From assembly GCA_947095585.1 (NCBI GenBank), contig OX352761.1:23031777-23095776 (forward strand): a stretch of DNA of 64,000 nt, in the 5' to 3' direction. The notes under the pieces are model-generated. The model was given only the letters and a program-made list of their open reading frames with translations. It did not search any database and was not told the origin of the DNA. This document shows positions 1 to 11,275 of the stretch, one piece after another. The DNA comes from Nephrocerus scutellatus (lineage: Eukaryota; Arthropoda; Insecta; Diptera; Pipunculidae). A program made the translations under genes and the position numbers. The stretch's first letter is position 1; each line of letters begins with the position of its first letter.

Positions 1-344
1 TGGTACTCAAAACCTTGAATAAGTAATTTTTTAATTAAGCAGACGTTTAGTGTGGCTGTCTGGAGCGGTTGAGTTGCCGATTGCATCATGGTCGGGGTTA
101 AGGTTTAACAAATTCAGCTACTGCAGAAAGTGATGCCGTAAATTTCCTTAATGCCTTCACGCACACGCCGTGGCATGTTACATATGCACATTCAAATAAA
201 AGACTTTTTTTTTGTTAAGTCAAAGCAACTACTAGTGACCATATCTTTCCTGTCTCATCAAATCCAGAGCTTTACCCTTTTGAATGCTAAATGTTATAAA
301 GGAGTTGTTGAGCTTTATCTATTTTTGTTTATTTTAATTTGGCA

Positions 345-700
345 TCCCTATGCACTCAAGGGTTCATGGTCTATGCTCTCCAATCAGTGTTGGCTTGGCC
401 ACAAATCTTAACACAAATGACTTTCCGAGTAGAATCCTCTTCACTAATGCAAATTAAATGTTCTGCTTACCGGAGCCTACCGAGATTTATTCTTTTACCG
501 ATGTCTATATCTTATCTTATCTATAAAGTTTTTGAAATCCCCATACGAGAACAACAATTCCCCGTTAGGTTTTTCTATCGAACGCGAACAGAATACTTTC
601 TGCTGAGCAAGCAAGTCTTGCATTCATATTATGTAAGTACTTGTATGACCATTATCTTACTCAATACAATTTTGGATATTGTGGATATGTATGTTTTATT
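345..700 (-). mobile_element. RTE-like LINE fragment (C-terminal RT region)
   Basis: This stretch matches, in order and on the same strand, the C-terminal part of the LINE at 7915-9440. The shared segments are the counterparts of 8040-8070, 8110-8200 and 8300-8400. It is much more diverged than that copy, has stop codons in every frame and has no 3' tail. It is a dead fragment of the family described at 7915-9440. Confidence 0.6.
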
Positions 701-894
701 TGATAGCTTTCTTTCCAATCCTTTTTTTTGTCAATTGCATTTATTGCTTATTAAAAGTTATTAACTTTGATGATAAAAAACAGGACCAATAAAAATTAAA
801 AGTTTTCGTGTAAATTCTCTAATTACCAAAAGTGCACAGAATTCCTCTATAAACGTTGAAAAATAAAAACACATTCGAAGCACAGCAACCCAAC

Positions 895-1125
895 CACAAA
901 TTAACACCAATCGCACAGAGTCATTACAGTATGGCGTGATCTGATGCCGATTATTATTAAAAAAATATTAATAGAAAGTGTTATCACCGGAAATAGACAT
1001 GTGTGAAAAGTTTCAATCAAATCGGGCATTGGGAAGTTTGTTAAAAATTTATCGCAAAATTTTACGATAAACAGACAGGCATAGAAACACACGGGTACGC
1101 AAAGTTAATATAGGGAATTAAAAAA
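895..1125 (-). repeat. Dispersed element with one internal ~120-bp unit
   Basis: Read on the minus strand this begins like the copies at 48836, 57991 and 60292 (a start resembling CTATATTAACTT followed by CCCGTGTG). It contains one unit with CCCGATTT, ACACATGT and AACACTTTCTATTAA. Its far end matches the ATCAGATCA and TGTAATGACT-like stretch near 58195-58225, so the similarity covers both ends of the element. No coding potential is seen. Confidence 0.6.
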
Positions 1126-1209
1126 AAACAATATGACGTAGTGTGCTGGGAGGTCAAGAATGTAGACACCGGTCTTTAGACGAAAAACTGGTGTTAAGGT
1201 ACACCATCA

Positions 1210-1480
1210 TCATATCATTAATGAAGAATGTTCATTTTGCTAAACTCCACAGGTAAATTAACCTCTCTCTGTGAAAGGCACGTCGCCTTAGCTTTACAAG
1301 AATGAAAGACTCAAAGAGAATGTGTGCTCTCGAAGTAATTTTCGGTTACTTTTTTGGAAACTTTGGGTGCTATGTCGGCTATAAGTTGGCGGATGTTGAT
1401 TTTTAGGGCTTCAACGTTTCGGCTTTTTGGTGTAGGCAGCTCTTAGCGTAACCGCCCTTAAAAAAATTTAACTGCCTTCA
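1210..1480 (-). pseudogene. Possible Tc1/mariner transposase C-terminal remnant
   Basis: On the minus strand broken frames give INIRQLIADIAPKVSKKVT, which resembles the C-terminal region of mariner-type transposases (an IR.LIADI.P....KV run). Catalytic residues and terminal repeats are not visible. The match rests on a short motif, so the call is weak. Confidence 0.3.
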
Positions 1481-1574
1481 ATCGTACAATCTTAGCGGCT
1501 AGTTTTAACTCATTTTGTCGTGAAGGTAAAACACTGACGCAATTTGTGTTAATAATTCATTTTGAGACATACTC

Positions 1575-3990
1575 TTCTCAATTCGGTTTAAAGAAGCGGT
1601 AAGTTGTGTTTTGTGTCTGTTTTTTTTTGTAGTTATGTGTGTTTTCAAAGTGGATCTCAGCAACATACGTGGGCTGAGAACGAATTCTTTTTCTGTGTTT
1701 AACCATGTACATGTCCACAGGCCATCAATTCTGGCCCTGAGTGAAACTCAGGTGTTTGATAATTCTGATGTATCGGAATTTAATCTGCCTGGGTATAGCT
1801 TGGTGCCATTATTTTTCCCTCGACGCGGACTCGCAATCTATGTCCGTAGAGATGTTGCGTTTCTGCTTTTGCCTCAATTTAGCCAAAGTTCCAATCCGGA
1901 ATTCAATTTCATTTGGCTCAAAGTAAAGGTACATGACCGCAACATCTACTACTGTTTCCTTTACAGAAGCCGCCACTTAGACAGTGTTTCAACTCAGAGC
2001 GAGTTTGATGCACTGTCTGATTCCATCTTAAGAATTGGAAATCGTAAAAATGCAATCGTTATTGCGGGCGATTTCAATGTACACAATTCTGGGTGGCTTC
2101 GCCATTCTGGCCAGACAACACTCGAAGGAAGGTGTGTTGAGTTATTCGCTGAGTTTAATCACCTTACTCAGCTTGTAAATGAGCCTACACGAATACCTGA
2201 TATTGCAAATCATTCCGCAAACACCCTAGACTTGTTCCTTCCCTCTCGTCCTGATAAATACTCCGTCAGCTAATTTCTCGTTAATAAACCCGTAGTTAGA
2301 GAAAAAAACTCAAAAAAAAATAGTATGGCAATACGTGAAAGCCAATTGGGACGGCCTTAACAACTTCTTTGGGAGTTATAAATGGTCGCTATTGTTTCGC
2401 GATAGCAACGTGGATGCCGCCGCTGATGCAATCACAAACATCATTCTTATTGGTATGAGAAAGTTTATCCCTTTCAGGAATAAATCTATCAAATCAAAGG
2501 AAGATGGATGGTATGACTTGAGTTGTAAAGAGGCTTCTAGGATTAGAGAGGTATGCTTTTTGTTGTACAATGCAAATACTACTGAGGAAAACCGAAAAAA
2601 GTTTAAACGAGCAAGAAACGATTGCAATACCCATCTTCGGCGAGTCAAATTCGCCTACGACCGAAAATTAAGGCTAAAAATACTACAATGTCCCAAAGGT
2701 AGTAAAAATTTTTAGTCTTTCATGAAAAGAATCAAAAATACAGCCTCGTCGACGATTGCAACGCTCATTTATGATGACATTCCAGTTGTCAGCTGTTTGC
2801 TGCGCATTTCGCAGCTAGCTCTACGCTTCCACGATGTGCATTGCAGCCTCCTGCGCCTCAGAGTATTGAACACTCTATGGGACAGATATTTATTCGTACT
2901 CGTGCAGTTGCTACAGTTCTAAATGATCTCAACACTCACAAATCCGCTGGGCCAGATGGTATTTCCCCATTAGTTCTGAAGAGGTGTTCTTCCAAGCTGG
3001 CATTACCATTGCGTAAGCTTTTCCGAGCCCGAGAAGTTGGAAAACAGCATTTGTCCAGCCCATACCCAAAAAAGGCGAGCCCATAGCACTTACATCCATT
3101 TTTTCCAAGGTCATGGAAACGCTGATAAATTATCAGCTTAAGAATTATCTTGAAACCAACGAAATCCTTAGTGACCGGCAGTATGGATTTCGTGGGCAAC
3201 GTTCTACTGGTGATTTTGTGGTATATCTCAGCCCAACAGTGGAACCGATCTTTGCATTATTTTGGAGAAAGCAAAGCTGTTGCACTCGATATTCGATCAC
3301 AGGCATTTGACAGAGTTTGGCATCAAGATCTTTTGTCTAAAATGCGTGCTTATGGTGTCGATGATAAACTGCTTCATTGGATTAGAAACTATCTTTTGGA
3401 CCGCTCAATTCAAGTTGTATTGGACGGTTTCAAGTCTGAAATACACCATATAAATGCTGGCATTCCCCAGGGCTCTGTTCTGTCCCCGACAGTCTTTCTC
3501 ATTGTTATTAATGATCTCTTATCTGTGACTTCTTATCCAATTCACTCTTTCGCTGACGACAGCACTCTCAGCATCTCACATAAGTTTGAGGAACGTCCCT
3601 CCACCTCTGATGTGGAACTCAAACAACTTTGTATGTTAAGCACGTTAAATTCTGACCTGGACAGCATAACACAATGGGGAGATAACAACCGAGTAGAATT
3701 TAACGCTTCCAAACCCAATGCTGACTCCTGTCATCTAAGCGAGTCCTAAATCCCATGCCACTATCCATGAATGGCACTTGCATCGAGGAAACTGAAAATC
3801 TCGCAAGGGATTCGTTCTTCAGCCGTACAACACGTATGCGGAATGCTCTGCCAAGCTCTGTCTTCCCACATCACTATGATCCACAGGCATTCAAAACACA
3901 AGCTCATAGACATCTCCTCTTTTAGCCGGCATATAGCCGAGCATTATAAGGGTGCGAACCCCTTGAAGCGTGCGCGAATTATAAAAAAAA
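1575..3990 (+). mobile_element. Jockey/CR1-type LINE, nearly full-length but broken
   Basis: This is a non-LTR retrotransposon pseudogene. An apurinic-type endonuclease comes first (1626-2273), then a linker (2335-2715), then a reverse transcriptase in several frames (2900-3750), then a C-terminal segment (3771-3960). RT landmarks are KSAGPDGISPLVLK near 2940, YGFRGQRST near 3180, GIPQGSVLSPTVF near 3460 and the catalytic box SFADDSTL near 3548. The C-terminal segment in shifted frames gives FFSRTTRMRNALPSSVFPHH, and an A-rich tail follows at 3980. No RNase H domain is seen. Stops and frameshifts make it inactive. Fragments of the same family lie at 9440-10350, 26640-26960, 37610-38130 and 62030-62341, all on the plus strand. 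Confidence 0.85.
1626..2273 (+). pseudogene. LINE endonuclease domain (APE-like), truncated
   Basis: In the LINE this domain would nick target DNA to prime reverse transcription. The frame is open for about 215 residues. It shows the expected order of endonuclease/exonuclease/phosphatase motifs: NIRGL near the start, LALSETQ (catalytic Glu), VIAGDFNVHN (Asp and Asn) and NTLDLFL. The frame stops just after the last of these, before the SDH motif that normally closes the domain, so the domain is truncated. The start codon is uncertain because the element may have had an upstream ORF1, which is not recognisable here. Confidence 0.8.
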
Positions 3991-4690
3991 AAAAAACCTT
4001 ACATAATGCGACCTGGGAGCTTTTCAGGCAAAATATCCAACATTCTACACGATGTGTGACAAGTTGCTCCCTCTTGTTGGTACTTGTTGATACTTTCATA
4101 TCAATATCTTAAATTTTGTGTAAAAATTAATCGGTTTCGGTTATCATTCGCCTTTATTACTTACCATTGACTATAACAGTCCGACCATCCTAGTTTTAAC
4201 AAATGAGAGCTCCCACGACAATGCGCACCAAACAGTAACTTTTTGCCAAGTTATAATTATGAAATTTATCACTTGAGTGTTTTCCCAACCTTAAATGTGC
4301 TAATTTTGCTTCCATCAGAGAGGTGTAAGTGTTTCTCATAAGAAAGAAACATTTTCCTTAAAAAAACGGCATCAACTTCCTGCTAATCTTACGCTCAATC
4401 TGCATAAATTATTTTCTTAATATGGTCTCTGGGCTTCATTTCCTATGTTCAATGAATACTAAGCGTGTGTTTAAAATGCAAAAGCCCACAAAGAAAGCTT
4501 TAAAAATGCCCAAAAGCTGCGAAGACCGACAAATCGATATTTCCGTATCTTTGGCCACATTTTCACTTACAGAGTAATATTTTTGGCTACGATGATGCAC
4601 TAGTGCTTCCAGTCTCTTCAATGCAACAATCTCATAGAACGTAGGCGCGCGAAGATGAATATAAAAGACTCAGAAGACATAAAATAAACA
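3991..4690. other. No recognisable gene
   Basis: About 700 bases of AT-rich sequence between two LINE remnants. Short open frames on both strands lack known motifs. No repeat relation was found. Confidence 0.5.
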
Positions 4691-5692
4691 GTTCACCGGC
4701 AACAGAAAGCACCTTGGGAGAAGAATCTCGTCCATGAACTAGAACAGTACAGAGAGCGAGGACCGCACCAGGCGTGGAAGTTCCACCAAAGTGTCCGCGG
4801 TATTACGCAATATATACTTCGTTGCTCATACTGCAACGACAAAGAAAATTATCTGATCGCCGATCTGAAAGGCAATACTGGCTTCCGCAAACGACGTTGA
4901 CATCGTTGGTGAATCCAAAATGCTGCATCCTGCTTTCATCCAGATCGAGCGGACGGCACGAAATCTGGAGCTGCACATAAAAGAGAGCAAAACAAAGTAC
5001 ATGGTGGCCAAGTCTGCGAGTAGAAGATCCAACATTGGTCCTTCAATAAAAATTGTGAAGCGCGATTTTAAAGTAGTGCAATCGTTTAGCTACCTCGGGT
5101 CAACTGTTGCAGCCGATAACAGCATGGAACCAGAAATAAGCGCACGGTTGCTTAAAGCCAACAAAGCCTACTATAGCCTGTCAAGACTCTTCAAGTCTAG
5201 GCATTTAACCATAACATCTAAGCTGCTGGTGTATAAGACAATGTTTATACCAGTACTAACATATGGATTCGAGACTTGTGTGCTTCGCAAAAAGTATTCT
5301 GAACTCTTAGCCGCGTTTGAGAGAAAAGTCTTACGGAGAAATTTTGGCCCCGTATGTAAGAAAGAACGGTTCCGGATACTCTATAATGATGAGATCTACG
5401 AGCGCTACGGCGATCTCGACATCGTGAAGAGAATTAACCTTGTTAGGCTCCGGCTGGCTGCAGGACACCTAGCTCGCATGAGCAAAGAGGATTCTGTTGC
5501 GGTAGGATTTATGGAACATTATAGGGAGGTCGGCCAAGCCTACGCTGTAAGGATAGCGTAGACCAGGACGCCCAGAGTTTAGGGATGCGAAGCTGAATGA
5601 TATCGGCTCAAAATAGGGACTGGTGGAGAGATTGTTTGCGGGAGGCCAGGACTGGACCCTGATTGTAGAGCCAAATATGATGATGATGATAA
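4690..5692 (+). mobile_element. RTE-like LINE, internally deleted, with (GAT)n tail
   Basis: The 5' part (4690-4800) matches the reverse complement of about 52830-52885, the linker upstream of the RT in this family. After an internal deletion an open frame of 213 residues (4920-5561) gives the RT C-terminal region: AFIQIERTARNLELHIKESK, FSYLGSTVAADNSMEPEI, LLVYKTMFIPVLTYG and LRLAAGHLARM. The copy ends with the family's terminal sequence and a TGATGATGATGAT microsatellite at 5677-5692. Short tandem tails are typical of RTE-clade LINEs. The catalytic box has been deleted. Confidence 0.8.
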
Positions 5693-5789
5693 TGTTACTA
5701 GCGGCTTAGAGGCAAAGGTTCGGAAGCAACCAATAGTCAAGCTTCTTATTTTTTCGAAATTTTCGAACATGACATACAACTGTCTCGTG

Positions 5790-6075
5790 AACGATAATAA
5801 GAATATATAGCGCAAAAGACTATTGCGATTCAAGGCCTAGCTTCTTGCGTGTTATATTTTTGCACACAAATAGAAGGGTCCTACAATTTAATATCGTTTC
5901 CAAATGACGAGTTTAGAAGATTTTTATGACAAGTTATTACTGTCAGTCGGTTGTCAGACATTTGCGATAGGTGGGACTATAAAAAATACTTTTTGATGTT
6001 TCTTGGACTAGAAGCATAAACCTTATGCTCAGAAGTCCAACCAGTAGAGCCACGGCGCCTACTTTCGTGAACGAT
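5790..6075 (-). mobile_element. tRNA-derived SINE, diverged copy
   Basis: The minus strand begins near 6070 with a tRNA-like head (GCGCCGTGGCTCTACTGG, an A-box-like segment). It runs to a tail shared with the copies at 19935, 43400 and 51350: TTTGTGTGCAAAAATATAA, then AAGCTAGGCCTTG, then an AT-rich end. The internal part is more diverged than the copy at 51350-51635 and its B box is unclear. No protein is encoded. Confidence 0.5.
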
Positions 6076-6585
6076 AGTTCGGTCTTTATGAATGTCTACT
6101 CTGCTTAAGTGTTTCTAAGATTTCATCTAACTATTCAGCCATTGATCGATTAGGTTGTGTCATATCATTTCATATGATTTAAAGTAAATAATCGGACATC
6201 TGGTTAACATAAAGTTCTGTCGACTTTGATTGGCATGAATTTTCAAAATAAATATTGCGGCGAGTCGACTTAAATCCATTCGAAATAATAAGAAAAACCT
6301 TCCCTTTTAGAAACTTGCCCCTATCAACTTTTCCTATCTAATCTCTTCAATCCATCGACCCGCAGCAATTCGTAAGCTGTCAATCAAACTGTCAATTTAT
6401 CTTTGAGAGAAGACAAATTCCAAAGGCTGATTTTTTCCTCTCGGTTTTAACAGATGTGCTCCTGTCAATTTGAATTTTTCCTAAGAAGAACACACAAAAG
6501 TTGTATCCATACTTCATTCTCCTCATAGCAACAAAAGTGAACCTAATTTATTTTTCCTTTTCATTTTCTTTTCAATTCTTTGCAG

Positions 6586-6619
6586 GAAGTTCCGGATATA
6601 AATCATCAGATAAAGACAG
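6586..6619 (+). CDS. 34-nt microexon of an unidentified host gene
   Basis: A strong acceptor (TTCAATTCTTTGCAG ending at 6585) and a consensus donor (GTGAGT at 6620) bracket 34 bases. With two bases completing a preceding codon the reading is SSGYKSSDKD followed by a split codon ending in AG. That phase joins in frame to two downstream acceptors: 6994 (giving DRFHQRRYANE) and 11709 (giving DSEKADLKSR). Compatibility with both suggests alternative splicing, with different C-terminal regions. The upstream exon is not recognised and may lie before the window. The peptide is polar, as expected for a cytoplasmic or disordered segment. Splice sites and phase are read from sequence; use of the exon is inferred. 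Confidence 0.55.
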
Positions 6620-6993
6620 GTGAGTCATGTATTTGTAATAACTTGGAATAGCGAAATAACCGCGCCGTCGGGTGTTATATACGAGTAATTTTTGAATAAT
6701 GCAACCATATTTGACCGGTCCCACTGCACACACACATCGACACACACATATACATTCTGCTCCTGTGCATAGTTGTGGGCGTAACACAACTACACAAAAA
6801 GTATTACGTGTACTCACTCGAATTTCCAATTTTCCGAGCCATGAAATTGAATATCTTCATATTTTATCCACCGACGATGGAGGCGGATAAGTGTGGTTGG
6901 TGTTGGGTGGGTAGGTGGCGTGCCGGTATACCTTTTCTTTGCTGTACCTATGTATGATTCAAAGGACCATTTAATGATGACATTTTTCTTCAG

Positions 6994-7085
6994 GTTTCAT
7001 CAGCGGAGGTACGCCAACGAAGCTATTAAAGAAAATGAACGCATTACTTTAATGCGTGAAGAGCCGGAAAATTTATATGTAAATT
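6994..7085 (+). CDS. Candidate alternative C-terminal exon of the same gene
   Basis: A good acceptor (CATTTTTCTTCAG ending at 6993) opens a frame that joins to the microexon at 6586. It reads RFHQRRYANEAIKENER, then ITLMREEPENLYVN, then TGA at 7083-7085. The peptide is charged and of ordinary composition, unlike the low-complexity exon downstream, and looks like a real protein tail. Two internal donors are possible. GTACGC at 7009 would make a 15-nt exon that joins in frame to 11709. GTAAAT at 7079 would leave the frame open before the stop. I do not recognise the protein family. Confidence 0.45.
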
Positions 7086-7424
7086 GAAGCAGTCGTTAAA
7101 GTCGCTCCGGCGGAGCATCGTCGTCGTTCCTTTGACGAGAATAACGCTGCTCTGGGTAAACCGTTTGTCATAATTTTTGAGATAATCATCTCGTATCGTC
7201 AGATTACATTGAGATTCCATCCGAATATTGTCTGGTGGGCGAATGATGTACGGTAATAGGGAATCATTGCTATTGAGACGGCTTGGAACTTGAGCTCTTA
7301 GATTTTCTTTAGATTTGGAAGTACATTTAATTTTGCATTGATTCAATGAGAAAAACTTTAAAGCTAATTTCGATCCTTAAAACATACAGGGTGAATTTTG
7401 TAATACATTCTAAGCTTTTATCTT

Positions 7425-7485
7425 GAAGCGTCGTGGCTCACTGGTTGAACAACAGAAAGTTTGGATCCCAGAAAAATACTAAAAT
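7425..7485 (+). mobile_element. Possible SINE head fragment
   Basis: AAGCGTCGTGGCTCACTGG followed by GTTTGGATCCCAGAAAA resembles the tRNA-like head of the SINE at 51350-51635, with an A-box-like and a degenerate B-box-like segment. It is on the plus strand and has no SINE body after it. The match is short. Confidence 0.3.
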
Positions 7486-7914
7486 GCATTTTCAACGTCA
7501 AACTTTTCGCGAATATCTGTCAAAAGCCCGAGATTAATAACTGTCATAAAAATGCTTCCAAATTCGCCATTCTTAAGCGGATTAAGAAACTATTGGTACT
7601 TTCCATTTGTCCATCAACTATTTATCTTTCTTATCAACTTCCGCTTGCGAATCGTCCGGATAACCTCGCAGTATCAATTATCTTTTCTATTGGACTCTGT
7701 ACCGACTCTCACATTTTATTCCCACAAGGATTTTGCCTCATTGATTCCCATCTTTGTTTCGAATTAGGTCTTCGCGTTTCGGATTTCGTGTTCTGACTTC
7801 GTTCCCGTACTTTTGGCTTTTATTTCTAATGTCAGCTCTTCAAAGGTGGTATTACCATTGTGTAAGCGATTTCTTTTTCATGATACTTCTGGAATCTTCC
7901 CAAAAAACAGCCAT
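7486..7914. other. Intron sequence, no recognisable gene
   Basis: Short open frames occur on the plus strand (for example 7461-7796), but they have no recognisable motifs. The stretch lies between the candidate host exons at 6994 and 11709 and is most simply intronic. Confidence 0.45.
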
Positions 7915-9440
7915 TATTCATCATCATCATATTTGGCTCTAGAATCGGGGTCCGCTCCTGGCCTCCCGCAAAACGTTTCTCCACCGGTCCCGATTTCGAG
8001 CCGATGTCATTCAGTTTGGCATCCCTAAACTCTGGGCGTCCTGGTCTACGCCATGCTTCCAGCGTAGGATTGGCCGGCCTCGCTGTCGTGTTCATAATTC
8101 CTATCGCAAAGGACTTTCCGAGCAGGATCCTCTTCGCTCATGCGAGCTAGGTTTCCTGCTCACCAGAGCCTACCGAGCTTAATTCTCTTAACGATGTCGA
8201 CATCGCGGTAACGCTCATAGACCTCATCATCATAAAGTCTCCGGAATCGTCCTTCCTCACATACGGGGCCAACAATTCCCGTAAGACTTTTGTCTCGAAC
8301 GCGGCTAAGAGGTCAGAATGCCTTTTGCTAAGCACCCAAGTCTCGGATCCATATGTAAGTACTGGTATGACCATTGTCTTATATACCAGCAGCTTGGATG
8401 TTATGGTTATATTTCTTGATTTGAAGAGTCTTGACAGACTATAGTAGGCTTTGTTGGCTTTAAGCAACCGTGCGCGTATTTCTGGTTCCATGCTGTTATC
8501 GGCTGCTACAGTTGACCCGAGATAGTTAAAAGATTGCACTACTTCAAATTCGCGCTCCACTATTTGAATTGAGGGTCCAATGTTGGATCTTCTAATTCGC
8601 AGACGTGGCCACTATGTACTTTGTTTGTCCTCTCATTTATGTGCAGCTCCAGATTTCATGCCGCCTGCTCGATCTGGATGAAAGCTTCCTGTAGAGCTCT
8701 TCGGTTTCTATCAACGAGGTCAATATGGTCTGCGTAGGACAGTATCTGAATGGACTTATAGAGGAATGTTCCTCTTGCCGTTGCGTCAGGGTCTCGGATC
8801 ACTTTCTCCAACGCCAGGTTGAAGAGGACGCAGGCCAGTCCATCCCCTTGTCGGAGCCCGATGTAGATGTTGAATGGGCTTGATAGTGATCCGGATATTT
8901 TTACTTGGCTTATAACATTGGTCATGGTCAACCTACATAGTCGTATCAGTTTATTTGGGATGCCGAACTCCCTCACGGCTTTATAAAGTTATACTCTGGC
9001 TATGTTACATAGGTGGCTTTAAAATCTATATAAATATGGTGTAGTGTGTTTTGAAACTCTAGAAATTTTTCCATCACCTGCCTAAGAGTGTAAATCTGAT
9101 CAGTTGTTGATTTGCGTGGGATAAAGCCACACTGGTTTGGACCAATGATCCCATTAGCGTATGGGGCTATCCTGTCTTGAAGGATAGATGAGAAAATCTT
9201 ATACGCGGTACTCAACAACGTTATACCCCGATAATTGCTGCAGGTTGTGATATCTCCTTTCTTATGTATGAGGCACAGGATGCCTCTTCGCCAGTCCTCT
9301 GGTATCGCTTCTTTCTCCCATACTTGCACTATTAGTTCATGAATGGCTTGGTATATTGCGTGGTCTCCTGTTTTAATTAGCTCCGCTGGGATGCCATCAG
9401 ATCCCCGGGCCTTATTATTTTTGAGCCGATTAATTGCCTT
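7915..9440 (-). mobile_element. RTE-like LINE, best RT copy in the window
   Basis: Three minus-strand open segments rebuild most of a LINE reverse transcriptase. From the 5' side of the element, 9329-9000 gives WRRGILCLIHKKGD, NYRGITLLSTAYKIFS and QCGFIPRKSTTDQIYTLRQ. Next, 8976-8656 gives MREFGIPNKLIRLC, GLRQGDGLACVLFNLALEK and the catalytic region LSYADHIDLV, where the second Asp of YADD is His. Last, 8560-8147 gives FNYLGSTVAADNSMEPEI and LLVYKTMVIPVLTYGSETW. The 3' end carries AGAGCCAAATATGATGATGATG (read on minus, ending near 7918). Stops, frameshifts and the lost Asp make it inactive. The tandem tail supports the RTE clade; clade placement is an inference. Confidence 0.85.
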
Positions 9441-10350
9441 TATTCAAACCGACCCAAAAAAGCGAACTGTCATCTCTTTCCTCGTACCAACAAATAGCGC
9501 ATACATCCGTTCTTACCAAGATCATGGAAACGCTACTTAATCGTCAGCTTATTTAATACCTTGAATCACAGTGAAAAGTGGAACCAGTTCATTCACAATT
9601 TTGGGTGAAAGCAAAGTTGCTGCACTCAATATTTCTAAGGCAAAAATAAGTGCCATTTGAATTTATTAAACCGTGTTGGATCGGACTACTGGCTACTTTT
9701 CTGACCGTTCAGTCCAGATAGTATTGGGTGGTTCCAAATCACATATTCTGCGCATAAACGCTGGTGTACCCCAAGGCTCCGCTTAATCTCCGACACTATT
9801 TCTCATTTTCTATATCTGTTATTTCTTATCCAATTCATTCTTCTGATAACGACAACACTCCCAGTTGTTCATATGAATTCCATGCACGTCACCCTTCTTC
9901 GCAAGTGTAACTTGAACGACACAGGTATGATAAGCACTTCATATGCTGACCTTGACAACATAACAAAGTGCGGATTGTACAGCACTTTTAGTAGTAGAAA
10001 CACCCAATGTTGTCTTCTTTCGTCAAAATGAAATACAAACCTGCAACCTTTATCATTGCATTGAAGAAACCGATAAACTCGCAATTGCCAGAATGTGCGT
10101 CAACAACAAGCTTCATTGGATCGACCATATTTTTGCCATCGCTAAAATAGAGTGAAATGTTTAGGTTGCCAAGCCGCGCTATAAAACTTATTGGTGAAAA
10201 TTTCTGCTTGAACATCGTGGGAATGTTTTGGGCTTGTCACTGTTTCACTGTTTTGTCCACAAGCGCTGTTAAACCGAAATATTCGGGTTCATCATGCTGG
10301 TCCTCTAACCCATTTGCAGTACTCGTGACACAACTCAAGCCCACAGGTCT
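9441..10350 (+). mobile_element. Jockey/CR1-type LINE fragment (RT C-terminal half)
   Basis: The start matches 3060-3130 of the LINE at 1575-3990, including TCATGGAAACGCT and the following CAGCTTA. Later segments correspond to the PQGSVLSPT region (9765-9800), the FADD region (decayed, about 9835-9860) and the post-RT region. In broken frames these give KLHWIDHIFAIAK near 10110 and RLPSRAIKLIGEN near 10160. The order is conserved and the strand is the same as in the other copies. There are many stops, so it is a dead copy. It abuts the end of the RTE-like LINE at 9440. Confidence 0.7.
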
Positions 10351-10449
10351 AACATGGAAATATTATGTCGGGCATACACTAAAACTATTCATCCACGTTA
10401 ACAGCTTGAATTCGAATAAGTACCGTACCGTATGCTTTTTTGTTACAGT

Positions 10450-11040
10450 CATTGGTTAGTGGGATCTGGAGAGCGTGTTTAGGAAGGTCTCTTAAAGGGG
10501 TTCTTGTGGGGTCCTGGAGTGTCTTGAGGAGGATATTCCGATTGTAGTACGATTATTGCACAGAAGTATAAATTCCCTACTTCGAATCGTGTGAGAGCTA
10601 TAAAGCTACCCAAACAAATAAGTACTTTCTCTTTGTTATATAACAGCGTTATAGAGAGAGAGGCCAGTGCGCTGGAGGTTTAATGAGCTGACCTAAATTG
10701 GTCTGTCTTTGATCACCAAAGGGTCCACTCACTGGTTGTCTCGCTGATATGCGATAATGTATCAATAAATTAGTTCAACACGATGGTCTAGAGGGGTGTT
10801 TTGAGGTCTTTTGAGGGAGTGTTGAGGGTGTCTTGAGTGAGATCATGGGTAGTTGTGTATTGTGGGGTTATTGACGGTGGTCTTGAGGAATCTCGAGGTA
10901 GGTCTTAAGGAGACTTGAGGGGTTCTGAGTGGGGTCTTGAGGAGGCTTGAAAGGTTCTGTGGGTGGTAATGAGGGGATATTTAGAGAGGGCGTATGGGGT
11001 TCTTTAAGGGGGTCGTGTGGGTAACTTGACTGGTCCGGGT
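10450..11040. repeat. G/T-rich imperfect minisatellite in intron
   Basis: The plus strand is strongly biased to G and T and repeats degenerate forms of GGGGTCTTGAGGAG at irregular intervals (for example near 10490, 10805, 10880, 10900 and 10935). No coding frame is convincing. It lies in the intron upstream of the large exon at 11709. Confidence 0.6.
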
Positions 11041-11179
11041 TTTTCCGCTATTGATTCGATGACCGTACTTATATATAATATTGTTTTTAACAAAAATTGC
11101 GTGACATCATATTCCCTATCTGATACGGACAACATGTTTACACATCAATACTCTTGAGTCCCAGCACTCACACTTTTTG

Positions 11180-11275
11180 GAGTGTTGGTTGGTGGGGGTT
11201 TAGTGGGAGGTTTGGTGGATGAATTGGTGTAGGGTTTGACAGTAGGTATTTTTTTTGGGGGGGTATTCTTTTTAG
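11180..11275 (+). repeat. G-run cluster in intron
   Basis: Several runs of three or more G occur close together: GGTGGGGGTTTAGTGGGAGG near 11192, TAGGG near 11230 and GGGGGGG near 11260. Spacing is compatible with a G-quadruplex on the sense strand. It lies about 430 bases before the acceptor at 11709. Function is unknown. Confidence 0.35.
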
